Assembly (NCBI RefSeq): GCF_038002605.1 | Contig: NZ_JBBOCT010000001.1 | Coordinates: forward strand, 1,798,001-1,862,000 | Source: Bacillus sp. FSL K6-3431 | Lineage (GTDB): Bacteria; Bacillota; Bacilli; Bacillales; Bacillaceae_C | Reading direction: 5' to 3' | DNA: 64,000 nucleotides | Part shown: piece by piece, positions 38,330 through 48,135 of the stretch | How positions within the stretch are numbered: position 1 is the first letter of the stretch | Layout of the letters: each line of letters starts with the position of its first letter | The notes under the pieces: generated by a model | The model's input: only the letters and a program-made list of their open reading frames with translations | Told to the model about the DNA's origin: nothing | Databases searched by the model: none | Translations under genes and position numbers: made by a program

Positions 38330-40744
38330 TTAATTCGCTACAATATTTACTAACTTCCCAGGCACTGCAATTACTTTCCGGATTGTTTTTCCTTCTATCA
38401 TGATCTTCACTTTTTCGTCGTTCACAGCAATCTTCTCTAGCTGTTCACGAGTTAATTCACGTGAAATCATCATTTTTGCTCTAACCTTGCCGTTAATTTG
38501 TACAACGACTTCTACTTCATCGTCGATAAGTTTATTTTCATCATACACGGGCCAAGCTTCATAAGTTAATGTTTCTTCATGGCCAAGCTTTTGCCATAAT
38601 TCTTCACTAATATGCGGACAAATTGGCGCCAACATTTTAACAAAACCTTCGATGTAATCTTTTGGCAAAATGTCCGATTTATATCCTTCATTAATAAATA
38701 CCATCAGTTGAGAAATAGCTGTATTAAAGCCTAGTGTCTCGTAATCTTCCGTCACTTTTTTCACAGTTTGATGATATACTTTTTCCAGTTCAGTACCAGA
38801 TCCTGAGCGTACCTTTTCAGATATGCTACCATCTTCATTTACAAGTAAGCGCCATACTCTGTCAAGGAAACGGCGTGCTCCATCAAGTCCTGTTGCTGAC
38901 CAGGCGATCGATGAATCAAGTGGTCCCATAAACATTTCATACAAGCGAAGCGTGTCTGCACCATGACTTTCTACAATATGATCAGGATTGACCACATTAC
39001 CTTTTGACTTACTCATTTTTTCATTATTTTCTCCAAGAATCATACCTTGGTTAAAAAGCTTTTGGAATGGCTCTTTTGTTGGAACAATACCAATATCATA
39101 TAAAAATTTATGCCAGAATCTTGCATATAATAAGTGAAGGACTGCATGCTCCGCACCGCCAATATAAATATCAACTGGAAGCCATTTTTTTAATAATTCT
39201 TCGTCTGCCAATGCTTTATCATTATCTGGATCGATATAACGAAGATAATACCAACAGCTTCCCGCCCATTGTGGCATTGTATTTGTTTCGCGGCGGCCTT
39301 TCTTGCCTGTCACTGGATCTTCAACATTAAGCCAGTCAGAAATATTTGCAAGTGGTGATTCACCTGTACCTGATGGCTTGATTTCATTTGTCACCGGTAA
39401 AATGACTGGAAGTTGTTCATCTGGCACACCAGTCATCGTTCCATCCTCCCAATGAATGATCGGTATCGGTTCACCCCAATAGCGTTGACGGCTAAATAAC
39501 CAATCGCGAAGGCGGTATGTTATTTTCTTCGTTCCAACATTTTTCTTCTCAAGCCAGTCAATCATCACTTTAATTGCTTCGGCTTTATTCATGCCATCAA
39601 GGAAGTCTGAATTAACATGCGCACCATCACCTGTATAAACTGATTCTTCTATATCTCCACCAGCAACGACTTCTTTAATTTCTAAGCCAAATTCCTTAGC
39701 AAATTCGTAGTCACGTTCATCATGCGCTGGAACAGCCATGATCGCACCAGTTCCATACGACATAAGTACATAGTCGGCAATCCAAATTGGCATTTTTTCG
39801 CCATTCACAGGATTCACCGCATAAGCACCCGTAAATACACCCGTTTTTTCTTTAGCAAGATCTGTTCTCATTAAATCACTTTTTGATTTTACTTCTTCAA
39901 TATAAGCCTCGACAGCCTTTTTCTGCTCAAAACTAGTAATTTTATTAACAAATGGATGCTCCGGTGCTAATACTGCATATGTTGCGCCGAATAGCGTATC
40001 TGGACGTGTTGTAAATACAGAAAATGTTTCGGCAAAACCATCGATTCCGAACGTCACTTCTGCCCCTTCTGAACGACCAATCCAATTCCGTTGCATATCT
40101 TTGATACTCTCAGGCCAGTCAAGTTCTTCCAAGTCTTCAAGTAAACGATCAGCATATTTTGTAATCCTTAAGATCCATTGTCTCATCGGGCGTCGTTCAA
40201 CCGGGTGCCCACCTCGTTCACTTTTCCCATCAATGACTTCTTCATTAGCAAGCACTGTTCCAAGTGCTGGGCACCAATTCACAGGCACTTCATCTACATA
40301 TGCAAGCCCTTTTTCAAACAATTTCAGAAAAATCCACTGCGTCCATTTATAATAGCCAGGATCAGTTGTATTAATTTCGCGGTCCCAATCATAAGAAAAA
40401 CCTAGTGATTTAATTTGTCTTTTGAATGTTTCAATATTGTGTTGCGTAAATTCAGCCGGATCATTCCCTGTATCTAGCGCATATTGCTCAGCCGGTAGAC
40501 CAAACGCGTCCCATCCCATCGGGTGTAGTACATTGTAACCTTGCATCCGTTTCAAACGTGAAAGAATATCTGTCGCTGTATAACCTTCTGGATGACCGAC
40601 GTGTAATCCAGATCCAGATGGATACGGGAACATATCCAGTGCATAAAATTTCTCTCCCTCGCCATTAGCATCCGTTTTATATGTTTTGTTTTCTTCCCAA
40701 TACTGCTGCCATTTCTGTTCAATTTTATGATGGCTAAAACCCAT
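38330..40744 (-). CDS. leuS: Leucyl-tRNA synthetase
   Basis: 804-residue class I synthetase. HVGH at residues 48-51 (HIGH motif), the CP1 editing domain ([21 protein letters not shown]), and KMSKS starting at residue 576. The C-terminal domain ends with [17 protein letters not shown] precedes the ATG. Expression is controlled by the T-box leader upstream. Confidence 0.98.
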   Translation of the reverse strand: MGFSHHKIEQKWQQYWEENKTYKTDANGEGEKFYALDMFPYPSGSGLHVGHPEGYTATDILSRLKRMQGYNVLHPMGWDAFGLPAEQYALDTGNDPAEFTQHNIETFKRQIKSLGFSYDWDREINTTDPGYYKWTQWIFLKLFEKGLAYVDEVPVNWCPALGTVLANEEVIDGKSERGGHPVERRPMRQWILRITKYADRLLEDLEELDWPESIKDMQRNWIGRSEGAEVTFGIDGFAETFSVFTTRPDTLFGATYAVLAPEHPFVNKITSFEQKKAVEAYIEEVKSKSDLMRTDLAKEKTGVFTGAYAVNPVNGEKMPIWIADYVLMSYGTGAIMAVPAHDERDYEFAKEFGLEIKEVVAGGDIEESVYTGDGAHVNSDFLDGMNKAEAIKVMIDWLEKKNVGTKKITYRLRDWLFSRQRYWGEPIPIIHWEDGTMTGVPDEQLPVILPVTNEIKPSGTGESPLANISDWLNVEDPVTGKKGRRETNTMPQWAGSCWYYLRYIDPDNDKALADEELLKKWLPVDIYIGGAEHAVLHLLYARFWHKFLYDIGIVPTKEPFQKLFNQGMILGENNEKMSKSKGNVVNPDHIVESHGADTLRLYEMFMGPLDSSIAWSATGLDGARRFLDRVWRLLVNEDGSISEKVRSGSGTELEKVYHQTVKKVTEDYETLGFNTAISQLMVFINEGYKSDILPKDYIEGFVKMLAPICPHISEELWQKLGHEETLTYEAWPVYDENKLIDDEVEVVVQINGKVRAKMMISRELTREQLEKIAVNDEKVKIMIEGKTIRKVIAVPGKLVNIVAN

Positions 40745-40799
40745 GTTAGTGCCTCCTAAGTGATATTAAATAATTGTGTAATGCGCTTAAATCTAAAAA

Positions 40800-41083
40800 T
40801 AAAAACAGAAAAACCCCTCATCCCAAAGAAACTTCTTGGGACGAAAGGTTTGAATTCTCCCGCGGTACCACCCATATTAGTGTAATTTACACTCGCTTTA
40901 TCATCCTTAACGCGGAATACGGTACATATTACTAGGATTTTTATTCGATATCCTTTCACATGCACAACTATAAAGGCGAGTTCATGATCATCCCGATTGG
41001 CTCGCACCTTCCGCCAATTCTCTTCTTACAGGAAAAAATCACTACTGATCCTTTGTTACTGTTTCGTCTATATCTACTATGTA
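40800..41083 (-). promoter_or_regulatory. Leucine T-box riboswitch
   Basis: Leader of leuS. It contains the T-box sequence GGTGGTACCGCGG (40860-40872 on the other strand) and a downstream terminator (about 40812-40852) whose antiterminator alternative uses the T-box. The stem I specifier region reads GAACTCGCC, so the specifier codon is CTC (Leu). Uncharged tRNA-Leu should prevent termination and switch on leuS. Confidence 0.93.
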
Positions 41084-41089
41084 TTCCCT

Positions 41090-41118
41090 ATTGTAGATAA
41101 TTTTAGACATAAATTCAA
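41090..41118 (-). promoter_or_regulatory. Sigma-A promoter of leuS
   Basis: TTGAAT, 17 bp, TACAAT on the minus strand, about 7 bp upstream of the T-box leader start. Confidence 0.75.
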
Positions 41119-41187
41119 GTCCAATTAGATTGTATTTCACAACTTTCATCTCCACGAAGTGAAACCTCTCGACTGTTAATGGTGCAT

Positions 41188-41262
41188 GTGAACTCATTTA
41201 AGCAAGCCGAATCACATGGGAATTCCCCACCTACGCTTCGCTTTGAGTTGGGGATCTTTATA
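41188..41262 (+). repeat. REP-like palindromic repeat, copy E (diverged)
   Basis: GTGAACTCATTTAAGCAAGC CGAATC, then the hairpin CCCCACCTACGCTTCGC TTTGAGTTGGGG and ATCTTT. It keeps the inner hairpin of copy A but the first palindrome is mutated. No recognisable gene ends at it. Confidence 0.6.
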
Positions 41263-41355
41263 TATAGATTATAAAGATAGAAGAATTAGCTGTGTTTATA
41301 ATCAGTAAGTATAAATATGTCCTGCTCGGAAACCTTATATATAGAGGTGATGAGA

Positions 41356-41490
41356 ATGGGAAGAGATAGACAGGAAAAAAAGCTAAAAGAAATGAAAAAA
41401 GTTGAATCAGATCGTGATCAAGCCTTACATTATGGTGGTGCAACGAGGCTTGAAAAACCGGGCGAAAAGGGAAAAGTCATAAGCGAATAA
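41356..41490 (+). CDS. Small charged protein of unknown function
   Basis: 44 residues, MGRDRQEKKLKEMKKVESDR continuing DQALHYGGATRLEKPGEKGK. GAGGTGA precedes the second of two in-frame ATGs. Composition (Lys/Glu/Arg rich, no Cys) resembles minor spore proteins. I do not recognise the family; the good ribosome site makes a real gene likely. Confidence 0.6.
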   Translation: MGRDRQEKKLKEMKKVESDRDQALHYGGATRLEKPGEKGKVISE

Positions 41491-41524
41491 TATAACTTTA
41501 ATTTCCAGACAAGCAATAGTCGAG

Positions 41525-42718
41525 CTATTGCTTGTTTGATTGTAACTCATTAGCTTTAAGCGGTCGATCGTAAAAACAAGCCAAAATTAGCGCAACCAAG
41601 AGTAACCCAATTAAAAATCCAAACAAAACAGGCATTCCATACATATCAACAAGAACACCGCCAAGCACTGGGCCTATCATCCTGCCACCTGTGGCCGTAC
41701 TATTGACAATTCCTTGGTAAAATCCTTCTCTACCTTTTGGCGCTAGCTGATTAGCTACTGTTGGTACAACTGGCCAAACAAGCATTTCACCCATTGTTAA
41801 AATAAGCATTGCAGCTAGAAAACCTTTAAAATCACTAGCGATTCCAGCCACTCCAAAAGAAATAATAAAAATGCCAATCCCAACTAAAATTTGCCCTTTT
41901 AAACGATTACTGTAATTTCGAAGAGCCCATTGTAATACCGGCTGTGCAAGTACAATCAATGCACCATTTATCGTCCAAAGAACACTGTATTGTTTCAATG
42001 AAATATTTACGGCCTGTGTGTAAGCAGCAATCGTTGATTGCCATTGGACATAAGCTACCCAACCAAGAAAATAAACAGCACATAGAATCATGAGCGCATA
42101 TAGTTTATGTTTGTTTTTAATTGGTTTTCTTTGTTGTATTACGTTTGTTTGCGGCAGCTGTTGACCTGCGATATTTTTATAGCCAAATAAGGCAATGAAT
42201 AAAAAGACAATATACATCAATAAATTTGCTAAGAAAATATAGTCGAAGGAGTAAGATGCAACAAAACCACCAAGCGCTGATCCAATTGCCACCCCAGCAT
42301 TTTGCGCTACATAAACAGCATTAAATGCTTTTCTACCACCTTCCTTCCATACAAAGCCTGCCATAGCAAACATTGATGGAAAAATAATTCCGCTCCCAAA
42401 ACCGATTATAATCAAAAAAATCACATAATGTGGCCATCCATGCCAAAAAGTTAACCCGGTAAGCGCTACGACCGAAATGATAATGCCGAGCATGATTGAT
42501 CGATATCCACCTAATTTATCATATAAAAATCCTCCCAATAAATTTCCAATAACGCTGCCTCCTGAATTTAGCATTAACACGAAACCGGCAATAGACAAAG
42601 ATTTCCCTAAATGATCATGTATATAAATAGCATTTAATGGCCACAAAAACGATGCACCTGTTACATTTACAAGCATCCCGATTACTAACAGCCATAAGGC
42701 TTTCGGCATGTAATTCAT
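41525..42718 (-). CDS. yttB: MFS transporter YttB
   Basis: About 397 residues with 12 hydrophobic helices and the MFS loop motif GGFLYDKLGGYRS between helices 2 and 3. The N-terminus YMPKALWLLVIGMLVNVTGASF and the position next to leuS match B. subtilis YttB. Probable drug or metabolite efflux; substrate unknown. The start may be the ATG at 42718 (GGAAAGG very close) or the ATG at 42709. Confidence 0.85.
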   Translation of the reverse strand: MNYMPKALWLLVIGMLVNVTGASFLWPLNAIYIHDHLGKSLSIAGFVLMLNSGGSVIGNLLGGFLYDKLGGYRSIMLGIIISVVALTGLTFWHGWPHYVIFLIIIGFGSGIIFPSMFAMAGFVWKEGGRKAFNAVYVAQNAGVAIGSALGGFVASYSFDYIFLANLLMYIVFLFIALFGYKNIAGQQLPQTNVIQQRKPIKNKHKLYALMILCAVYFLGWVAYVQWQSTIAAYTQAVNISLKQYSVLWTINGALIVLAQPVLQWALRNYSNRLKGQILVGIGIFIISFGVAGIASDFKGFLAAMLILTMGEMLVWPVVPTVANQLAPKGREGFYQGIVNSTATGGRMIGPVLGGVLVDMYGMPVLFGFLIGLLLVALILACFYDRPLKANELQSNKQ

Positions 42719-42852
42719 CAACCTTTCCAAACAGATATTTCGATAACCTAAGCAATTTTAGACCTTTCCATGAAGTGGCGCAAGTGAATTATTCGCGAAA
42801 TATAATAAAAGTAAATTCAGTTAACTTATATGTAAAATAAATTGCGCTACAC

Positions 42853-42904
42853 GGGATTCTTGAGTGTTGATTTCCGTTCTAGATACTCGCTTTCCGCGAT
42901 TATA
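42853..42904. repeat. Degenerate Bacillaceae intergenic repeat
   Basis: GTTGATTTCCGTTCTAGATA followed by CTCGCTTTCCGCG resembles a repeat found in many Bacillus genomes. It lies between yttB and ytzC. Confidence 0.45.
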
Positions 42905-42937
42905 GCTCCTTCTTTAAAGCGCTGATATGACATATAA

Positions 42938-42973
42938 AGAATGGCACATCGGGTTACCCCCTAGTGCCATTCT
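42938..42973 (-). terminator. Hairpin after ytzC
   Basis: 10-bp perfect stem AGAATGGCAC / GTGCCATTCT, loop of 16 bases; weak T-tract on the minus strand. Confidence 0.65.
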
Positions 42974-43004
42974 CCATGTTACCTCTATAACCTAAAGCGG
43001 ATGA

Positions 43005-43265
43005 TTACGATCTGAGGATCATATTATTCTGCAACTGCTGCACCTTTAGTCGGGCACGATAAAGCTGTTCTCTTTGTTGTGCGTTAGAACTGTCCGAGAG
43101 TTTTTCAAGATCTTTAACGGCTACTTCAAGTTGCTCCTGTGCTTCGCCGAATTCCACATCATAATAATGTTCTTGTCTATTCGCTAGATCTTGTTGCTCC
43201 TGTGCGACAAGAATGGCTGATTCACACCGATTCAAACAGTCTTCAATCGATTGACGAGTTGCCAT
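43005..43265 (-). CDS. ytzC: YtzC, DUF2524 family protein
   Basis: 86-residue helical protein (MATRQSIEDCLNRCESAI, ending ARLKVQQLQNNMI). It matches the Bacillus family DUF2524/YtzC. Function unknown. The start at 43265 has GAGGTGG upstream; an ATG 48 bases earlier has none. Divergent from mnmM, as in B. subtilis (ytzC-ytqB). Confidence 0.85.
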   Translation of the reverse strand: MATRQSIEDCLNRCESAILVAQEQQDLANRQEHYYDVEFGEAQEQLEVAVKDLEKLSDSSNAQQREQLYRARLKVQQLQNNMILRS

Positions 43266-43524
43266 GGATATCCACCTCTCATCCGCTTTTTGAATATGCT
43301 TTTTACATAACACATTCCTTTGTAGTTTGTTCTCAAAAGTGTAAAGCTATGTTACAATTTTTTTGATATGAGAAGAAAACTGTCTTCCCATTAATGTAGT
43401 CGAATATTTAGCAGTTTAAAAAATATATTTGGGTTGACTTCGAATAGTAAGCGATGAATTCATTTGATGTGGAATTGAATGGCTAGTAAATGAAATTTTA
43501 CGATAACAAAGAGGAGATATTATT

Positions 43525-44097
43525 ATGAACTTACCTCGTGTACTGGAATTTGCACGAATGATTTTACAAACGAGCGTAAATATTGGAGATATTGTCGTCG
43601 ATGCCACAATTGGAAATGGCCATGATACTTTGTTTTTGGCAAAGCTCATTGGTCAAACAGGGCATGTATATGGTTTTGACATTCAAGAAGCAGCAATTAT
43701 TCAAACAAACCTTCGACTTAATAGAGATAATTTAAGTGAACGCACCACCCTTTTCCAACGCGGACATGAACAATTACTTGCTATGATTCCAGAACATGAT
43801 CAAAGAAAGATTACCGGAGCTATTCTCAATCTTGGCTATTTACCAAAAGGCGACAAATCGATTGTCACGAATCCAGATACGACAATTTCCGCCGTCGAGC
43901 AATTACTAACTGTAATGTCTAAAGGAGGAACAATTGTCTTGGTTGTGTATTCTGGTCATCCTCAAGGTGCGGAAGAACGGGATGTATTGCTCCAATACGT
44001 AAAAGATCTTGAGCAAGAAAAAGCTCATGTTTTACAATACGGTTTCATCAATCAAAGAAATAGTCCGCCATTTATCATTGCCATAGAAAAAAAGTAA
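43525..44097 (+). CDS. mnmM: tRNA 5-aminomethyl-2-thiouridine methyltransferase MnmM (YtqB)
   Basis: 190-residue class I SAM methyltransferase. The SAM loop is VVDATIGNGHDTLFLA, with GFDIQE as motif II and LNLGYLPKGDKSI as the family signature. B. subtilis YtqB has been identified as the enzyme that methylates nm5s2U at tRNA wobble position 34. GAGGAG precedes the ATG. Confidence 0.9.
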   Translation: MNLPRVLEFARMILQTSVNIGDIVVDATIGNGHDTLFLAKLIGQTGHVYGFDIQEAAIIQTNLRLNRDNLSERTTLFQRGHEQLLAMIPEHDQRKITGAILNLGYLPKGDKSIVTNPDTTISAVEQLLTVMSKGGTIVLVVYSGHPQGAEERDVLLQYVKDLEQEKAHVLQYGFINQRNSPPFIIAIEKK

Positions 44098-44503
44098 CCT
44101 TAGTGATAATCCATTGAATTGGTATTATTATTATGAAATATATTGGACAGAAGAAAAGTAGGCACTTAAAAGTTCTATAGGTACCTTATAGCATCCGTGA
44201 TTTGTAGGTATTAGATGGTACAATACTCCATGGAAGCCAAAGGGTAAGGGGAAAATGGAAGATCGTGACTTTTTTTATGAGGAATTCATATTGTTAATAT
44301 TTACGTTAACAAATTTTGTTTTTGCGGATAGTTATGGAAACTAAGTCTAGTTTTATCTTAATAAACGTACTTAATTTGAAAAGATTAACATGAACTGATA
44401 TAAAATCGAAATTCCCTGTTTTGGTCGGCCTCGGCCATTTTTTGAACGCGTACTTGTAGGAATTCCGATCATTATTTCCCTTATTTTATTAGTGTACTTT
44501 TAT
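44098..44503. other. Intergenic gap without recognisable gene
   Basis: 406 bp between convergent mnmM and ytpB. No frame with a ribosome site encodes more than a few codons. The only structure I see is a small GGCC-rich hairpin (about 44424-44437) followed by six T. Confidence 0.6.
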
Positions 44504-45604
44504 CTATCGATTAAGAATAGATACTTTTTTTTCTGGGCCTGAAAACAGTTGCTGTACCCACCGGTATGCTCGACCATTCCAATAGAAAAAATAACTCACC
44601 GCACCGCTATGTTTCATTACTTTTCGCGCCATCACTCTAACCTTTTTCTGCTCATTTACTTTCCTATCTGATAAGTAAACTCCTATGAGCCCTCTATTAA
44701 TTAATTTATGGAACTTTGTATCAGGCAACTCACTTGTATGCCTGTCCGCTTCGTTTAAAAAATGAATAAGTCTTGTAAACAATTCTTCTTCATTAGCATA
44801 ATAAAAACAGAAATTTAAATCTCCGCATTCTCGATCCTCGTCCTGGTCAATAAAATAATCCAATAAAATATGTAACCCTTGAATATAAGGAAAATAACCA
44901 TCTCGAATCATGTCTGCATGCTTAGCCTCAAAATCACTGCGTAGTGCATATGAAACAAGACAGAAAATCCCTAAAGTAGAGCCAGAGCAAGCGGAAAATT
45001 CATGCCAACCCATTTCTGGTAAGTTACTCTTATTTTGTGCATACCAGCTTTTTAATCTTTCTTCACGTTCTTCTTTCCGTACATGTTTATGTATTTGCAA
45101 ATCACAATAATACTGGCAAAGTTCAACCAAAAATGGCTTGATCGTTTCATAGTTTGCTACATTACTCAAAACAGATTGACATGTTTGCATAAGTTCAGCC
45201 AAATAACCACCGTCATCTTGATCATCACGAAGTCTATAATAAGATTTCGGGAGCTCACCGACACTTAATGCATCCATCATTGATTCATGCAAAGCAGTAA
45301 AATCTTTCGGATCTAGCGATGTACTTCTATCACATAAATTATCCAAATAATCGCTGATTGTTTGGTATGCAACGATAAATTTTATGGCTGACTCCCTTTT
45401 TTCAAGAGCCGTTAATGCCATAATTGATCCACCTTCACAGTGAAATGTTTTATGCTCAATACTAGCTAATGCCTGTTCTTTTAATTCTTGATTCGGAATT
45501 TCTTCCGCCCGTTTTTTCCAATAAGCAAGTTCCGCATGTACTGAAGGCATAATATTTCTGTACACTTGGTTCATTAAGGAAAATGGCTGTGAAGGCAAAC
45601 TCAT
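44504..45604 (-). CDS. ytpB: Tetraprenyl-beta-curcumene synthase YtpB
   Basis: 366-residue all-helical terpene synthase. B. subtilis YtpB cyclises heptaprenyl diphosphate to tetraprenyl-beta-curcumene, the precursor of sesquarterpenes/baciterpenols in spores. Acidic metal-binding motifs ISDYLDNLCDR near residue 83 and LLDYFIDQDED in the second half are present. The substrate is shared with menaquinone synthesis, whose genes lie further along this window. It follows ytpA by 12 bp in an operon. Confidence 0.92.
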   Translation of the reverse strand: MSLPSQPFSLMNQVYRNIMPSVHAELAYWKKRAEEIPNQELKEQALASIEHKTFHCEGGSIMALTALEKRESAIKFIVAYQTISDYLDNLCDRSTSLDPKDFTALHESMMDALSVGELPKSYYRLRDDQDDGGYLAELMQTCQSVLSNVANYETIKPFLVELCQYYCDLQIHKHVRKEEREERLKSWYAQNKSNLPEMGWHEFSACSGSTLGIFCLVSYALRSDFEAKHADMIRDGYFPYIQGLHILLDYFIDQDEDRECGDLNFCFYYANEEELFTRLIHFLNEADRHTSELPDTKFHKLINRGLIGVYLSDRKVNEQKKVRVMARKVMKHSGAVSYFFYWNGRAYRWVQQLFSGPEKKVSILNR

Positions 45605-45616
45605 CTGAACATCACC

Positions 45617-46429
45617 TCATTCTCTAGTCGATACATACCCCAACATTCGAAGTCTCATCTCCGCAAAGTTTTTAGCATAATTAAAAATAATTTCTCTTTC
45701 TGGTTCGTTAAAAATTTCATGGTAACAATCTGTCCACTCTTTATAGAGCTTTTCGGAATTGTTTAGGCGATTAAACCATATTCTAACATCAAGCTTATTT
45801 ACAATTTTATCATCTCCGCCCTGCATAACCAATAACGGTACATCAGGAAAATCTGAAATATGCGTAATTGCCGCTTTCATTGCTTTTATTAATTCCCTAT
45901 ACCATCGTACAGATACTTTCGTTACATACAAGCTATCATTCATCGCACGCATCTTTTCATCTTCATTCCTGGTCACTAAATCAATACTTAATGAGCTGTT
46001 CACTTTTAACTCAGGTGCAATCCAGTTCAATCCTACTGATAAAGCATTAATTGGTGGTGGTGGATACTCCATGAGCCCTAAGCAAGGCGAGGATAATATA
46101 ACACCATCAATATGCACATCCACACTTTGTAAAAGCCTAATTACGGTTAGCCCCCCCATACTATGTCCTAATATAAATATAGGTAAGGCATACGTATTTG
46201 CTTCTTCTAGCCATAATTTTGTTTCTTCTATATATTCGTTAAAGGAGTCAATATGTCCTCTATGTGAACGCGTCGTTAGTCCTTGACCAGGCAAATCGCC
46301 TACAATCACATGAAATCCATTTATTCTCCACATTTCAATCAACCATCCATATCGCCCTTGATGCTCCATCGCTCCATGCACAATTACGATTACTGCTTTA
46401 GCAGTTTCGATTGCTTCCCATTTCCTCAT
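45617..46429 (-). CDS. ytpA: Lysophospholipase-like hydrolase YtpA
   Basis: 270-residue alpha/beta hydrolase of the monoacylglycerol lipase type, with IVHGAMEHQGRYGWL and the nucleophile Ser90 in GHSMGG. In B. subtilis YtpA is a phospholipase making the lysophospholipid antibiotic bacilysocin. The ATG at 46429 follows GAGGAGGTG. Operon ytpA-ytpB. Confidence 0.88.
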   Translation of the reverse strand: MRKWEAIETAKAVIVIVHGAMEHQGRYGWLIEMWRINGFHVIVGDLPGQGLTTRSHRGHIDSFNEYIEETKLWLEEANTYALPIFILGHSMGGLTVIRLLQSVDVHIDGVILSSPCLGLMEYPPPPINALSVGLNWIAPELKVNSSLSIDLVTRNEDEKMRAMNDSLYVTKVSVRWYRELIKAMKAAITHISDFPDVPLLVMQGGDDKIVNKLDVRIWFNRLNNSEKLYKEWTDCYHEIFNEPEREIIFNYAKNFAEMRLRMLGYVSTRE

Positions 46430-46572
46430 GTTACACCTCCTCAACATACTTTATTCTACCCAGTTTACATATATTGAGTGCCATTTTTAATTGGTAATGC
46501 GTATAATCACAATTATATTGCTTTTTCAGCTAAAATATAAGGATCAATCATCATAAGGAGATGAAATCGATT

Positions 46573-47091
46573 ATGGCTATATATCCATTCAATGGAAAAA
46601 CACCTAATATAGATGCTTCAGCATATATTGCGGATTATGCTACAATAACAGGAGATGTCACAATTGGTAAAAATTCAAGTGTCTGGTTTAACTGTGTGAT
46701 TCGCGGTGATGTTGCATCCACAGTAATCGGTGAGAAAGTAAATATCCAAGATAATTCAGTACTGCATCAAAGCCCGAATAAGCCATTAATTATAGAAGAT
46801 GGCGCTACGATCGGCCATCAAGTCATTCTACATAGTAGTATCATTAGAAAAAAAGCGCTCATTGGTATGGGTTCCATTATTTTAGATGGTGCGGAAATTG
46901 GTGAAGGAGCTTTTATTGGTGCAGGAAGTCTTGTCCCACAAGGTAAAAAAATCCCAGCCAATACACTTGCTTTTGGGCGGCCCGCCAAAGTAGTTCGGGA
47001 ATTAAACGAAATGGATATAAAAGATATGGAAAGAATTGCGAGGGAATATGTAGAAAAAGCTCATTATTATAAATCTATCCAGCAAAAATAG
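46573..47091 (+). CDS. ytoA: YtoA, gamma-carbonic-anhydrase-like hexapeptide protein
   Basis: 172-residue left-handed beta-helix protein built from hexapeptide repeats, trimeric in the family. Metal-ligand histidines are seen in VLHQSPNKP and TIGHQVILHSS. The carbonic anhydrase activity of such bacterial homologues is often low, so the reaction is open. The ATG at 46573 is preferred; an ATG 12 bases earlier abuts the AAGGAG. Confidence 0.88.
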   Translation: MAIYPFNGKTPNIDASAYIADYATITGDVTIGKNSSVWFNCVIRGDVASTVIGEKVNIQDNSVLHQSPNKPLIIEDGATIGHQVILHSSIIRKKALIGMGSIILDGAEIGEGAFIGAGSLVPQGKKIPANTLAFGRPAKVVRELNEMDIKDMERIAREYVEKAHYYKSIQQK

Positions 47092-47191
47092 ATCTTGTTC
47101 ACAGAGTATTCATCATAAGTACTGGAAATCATTGGACACCTTACCGATAATAAGATTATAGGTATTAATCTTATTGTGAAGGTGATGTGAC

Positions 47192-48031
47192 ATGAAGGCA
47201 TTGCTTTTTATCCTTATAGCTTTTGTTTTAGTTTTGCTAACTGTTCTTTTTATTAAAAATAAGCAAAATTCGCTAATTTCAACATTGTTTTCTTTTACGA
47301 TCCTCACTGTATTTGGATTTGCAGCTATTTTTTGGGGAATACGTGAAACAGATAACATCAAAACAATAGAAATTGCGAGAGCTTCAGCAATAAAAGGAAA
47401 AGAACCATCAATCATACAAATAGAGGAAAAGGTCTTAATTGACGCACCTGTTATTGAGCAATTTCCAGAATTGCCGCGCGGCTGTGAGGTAACATCACTT
47501 GCAATGCTACTTGAAAGTGCAGGCATAAAGACAGATAAAATGAAGCTAGCAGAAGAAGTGCGAAAAGATCCGGCTAAACGCAGTTTCAAAAATGGACAAA
47601 TCCACTTTGGTAATCCAAATAAAGGTTTTGTTGGTAATATGTATACATTTAACGAACCTGGTCTAGGTGTCTATCATGAACCAATTATGGAGCTGGCGGA
47701 AAAGTATTTACCGGGGAAAATCGTAAATTTATCTAATCAATCCTTTGATGAATTGAAAATTCCACTATCAGATGCTCGCCCAGTTTGGGTCATTATCAAT
47801 TCTCAGTATAAAGAACTTGATGACTCCTATTTTCAAACATGGCACACGAAAGAAGGTAAAATACGGATTACAATGAAAGAGCATTCCGTGTTAATAACCG
47901 GCTATGATAAAGACTATGTATATTTTAACGACCCATTAACAGGACTAAAAAATAAAAAAGCACCCATTAAAGATTTTGAAAAATCTTGGGTGCAAATGGG
48001 AAGCCATGCGCTTACCTATTCTCTCGATTAG
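47192..48031 (+). CDS. Membrane-anchored C39-like cysteine peptidase
   Basis: 279 residues. Two N-terminal hydrophobic helices (residues 1-21 and about 30-50) precede an outside-facing papain-like domain of the C39_2 type. Predicted catalytic residues are Cys98 (LPRGCEVTSLAMLL), His231 (MKEHSVLITGYD) and Asp247 (YFNDPL). Substrate unknown; some homologues are secreted or toxin-processing peptidases. AAGGTGATG precedes the ATG. Convergent with asnB. Confidence 0.85.
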   Translation: MKALLFILIAFVLVLLTVLFIKNKQNSLISTLFSFTILTVFGFAAIFWGIRETDNIKTIEIARASAIKGKEPSIIQIEEKVLIDAPVIEQFPELPRGCEVTSLAMLLESAGIKTDKMKLAEEVRKDPAKRSFKNGQIHFGNPNKGFVGNMYTFNEPGLGVYHEPIMELAEKYLPGKIVNLSNQSFDELKIPLSDARPVWVIINSQYKELDDSYFQTWHTKEGKIRITMKEHSVLITGYDKDYVYFNDPLTGLKNKKAPIKDFEKSWVQMGSHALTYSLD

Positions 48032-48135
48032 GGAATCATCTACGGGCATGCCCAAGGAAACTAGTCCCTGGGATCAAAATCACCGTAGCAAAAGTCCACA
48101 CTAGGATTACCATTGTTAATCCGCCCTTGCTTAAA

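Noticed and set aside
40756..41007. 83-codon frame upstream of leuS
   Set aside because: It lies entirely within the T-box leader and is not expected to be translated.
45759..46286. 175-codon plus-strand frame inside ytpA
   Set aside because: Antisense shadow of a well-supported gene; no ribosome site or known domain.
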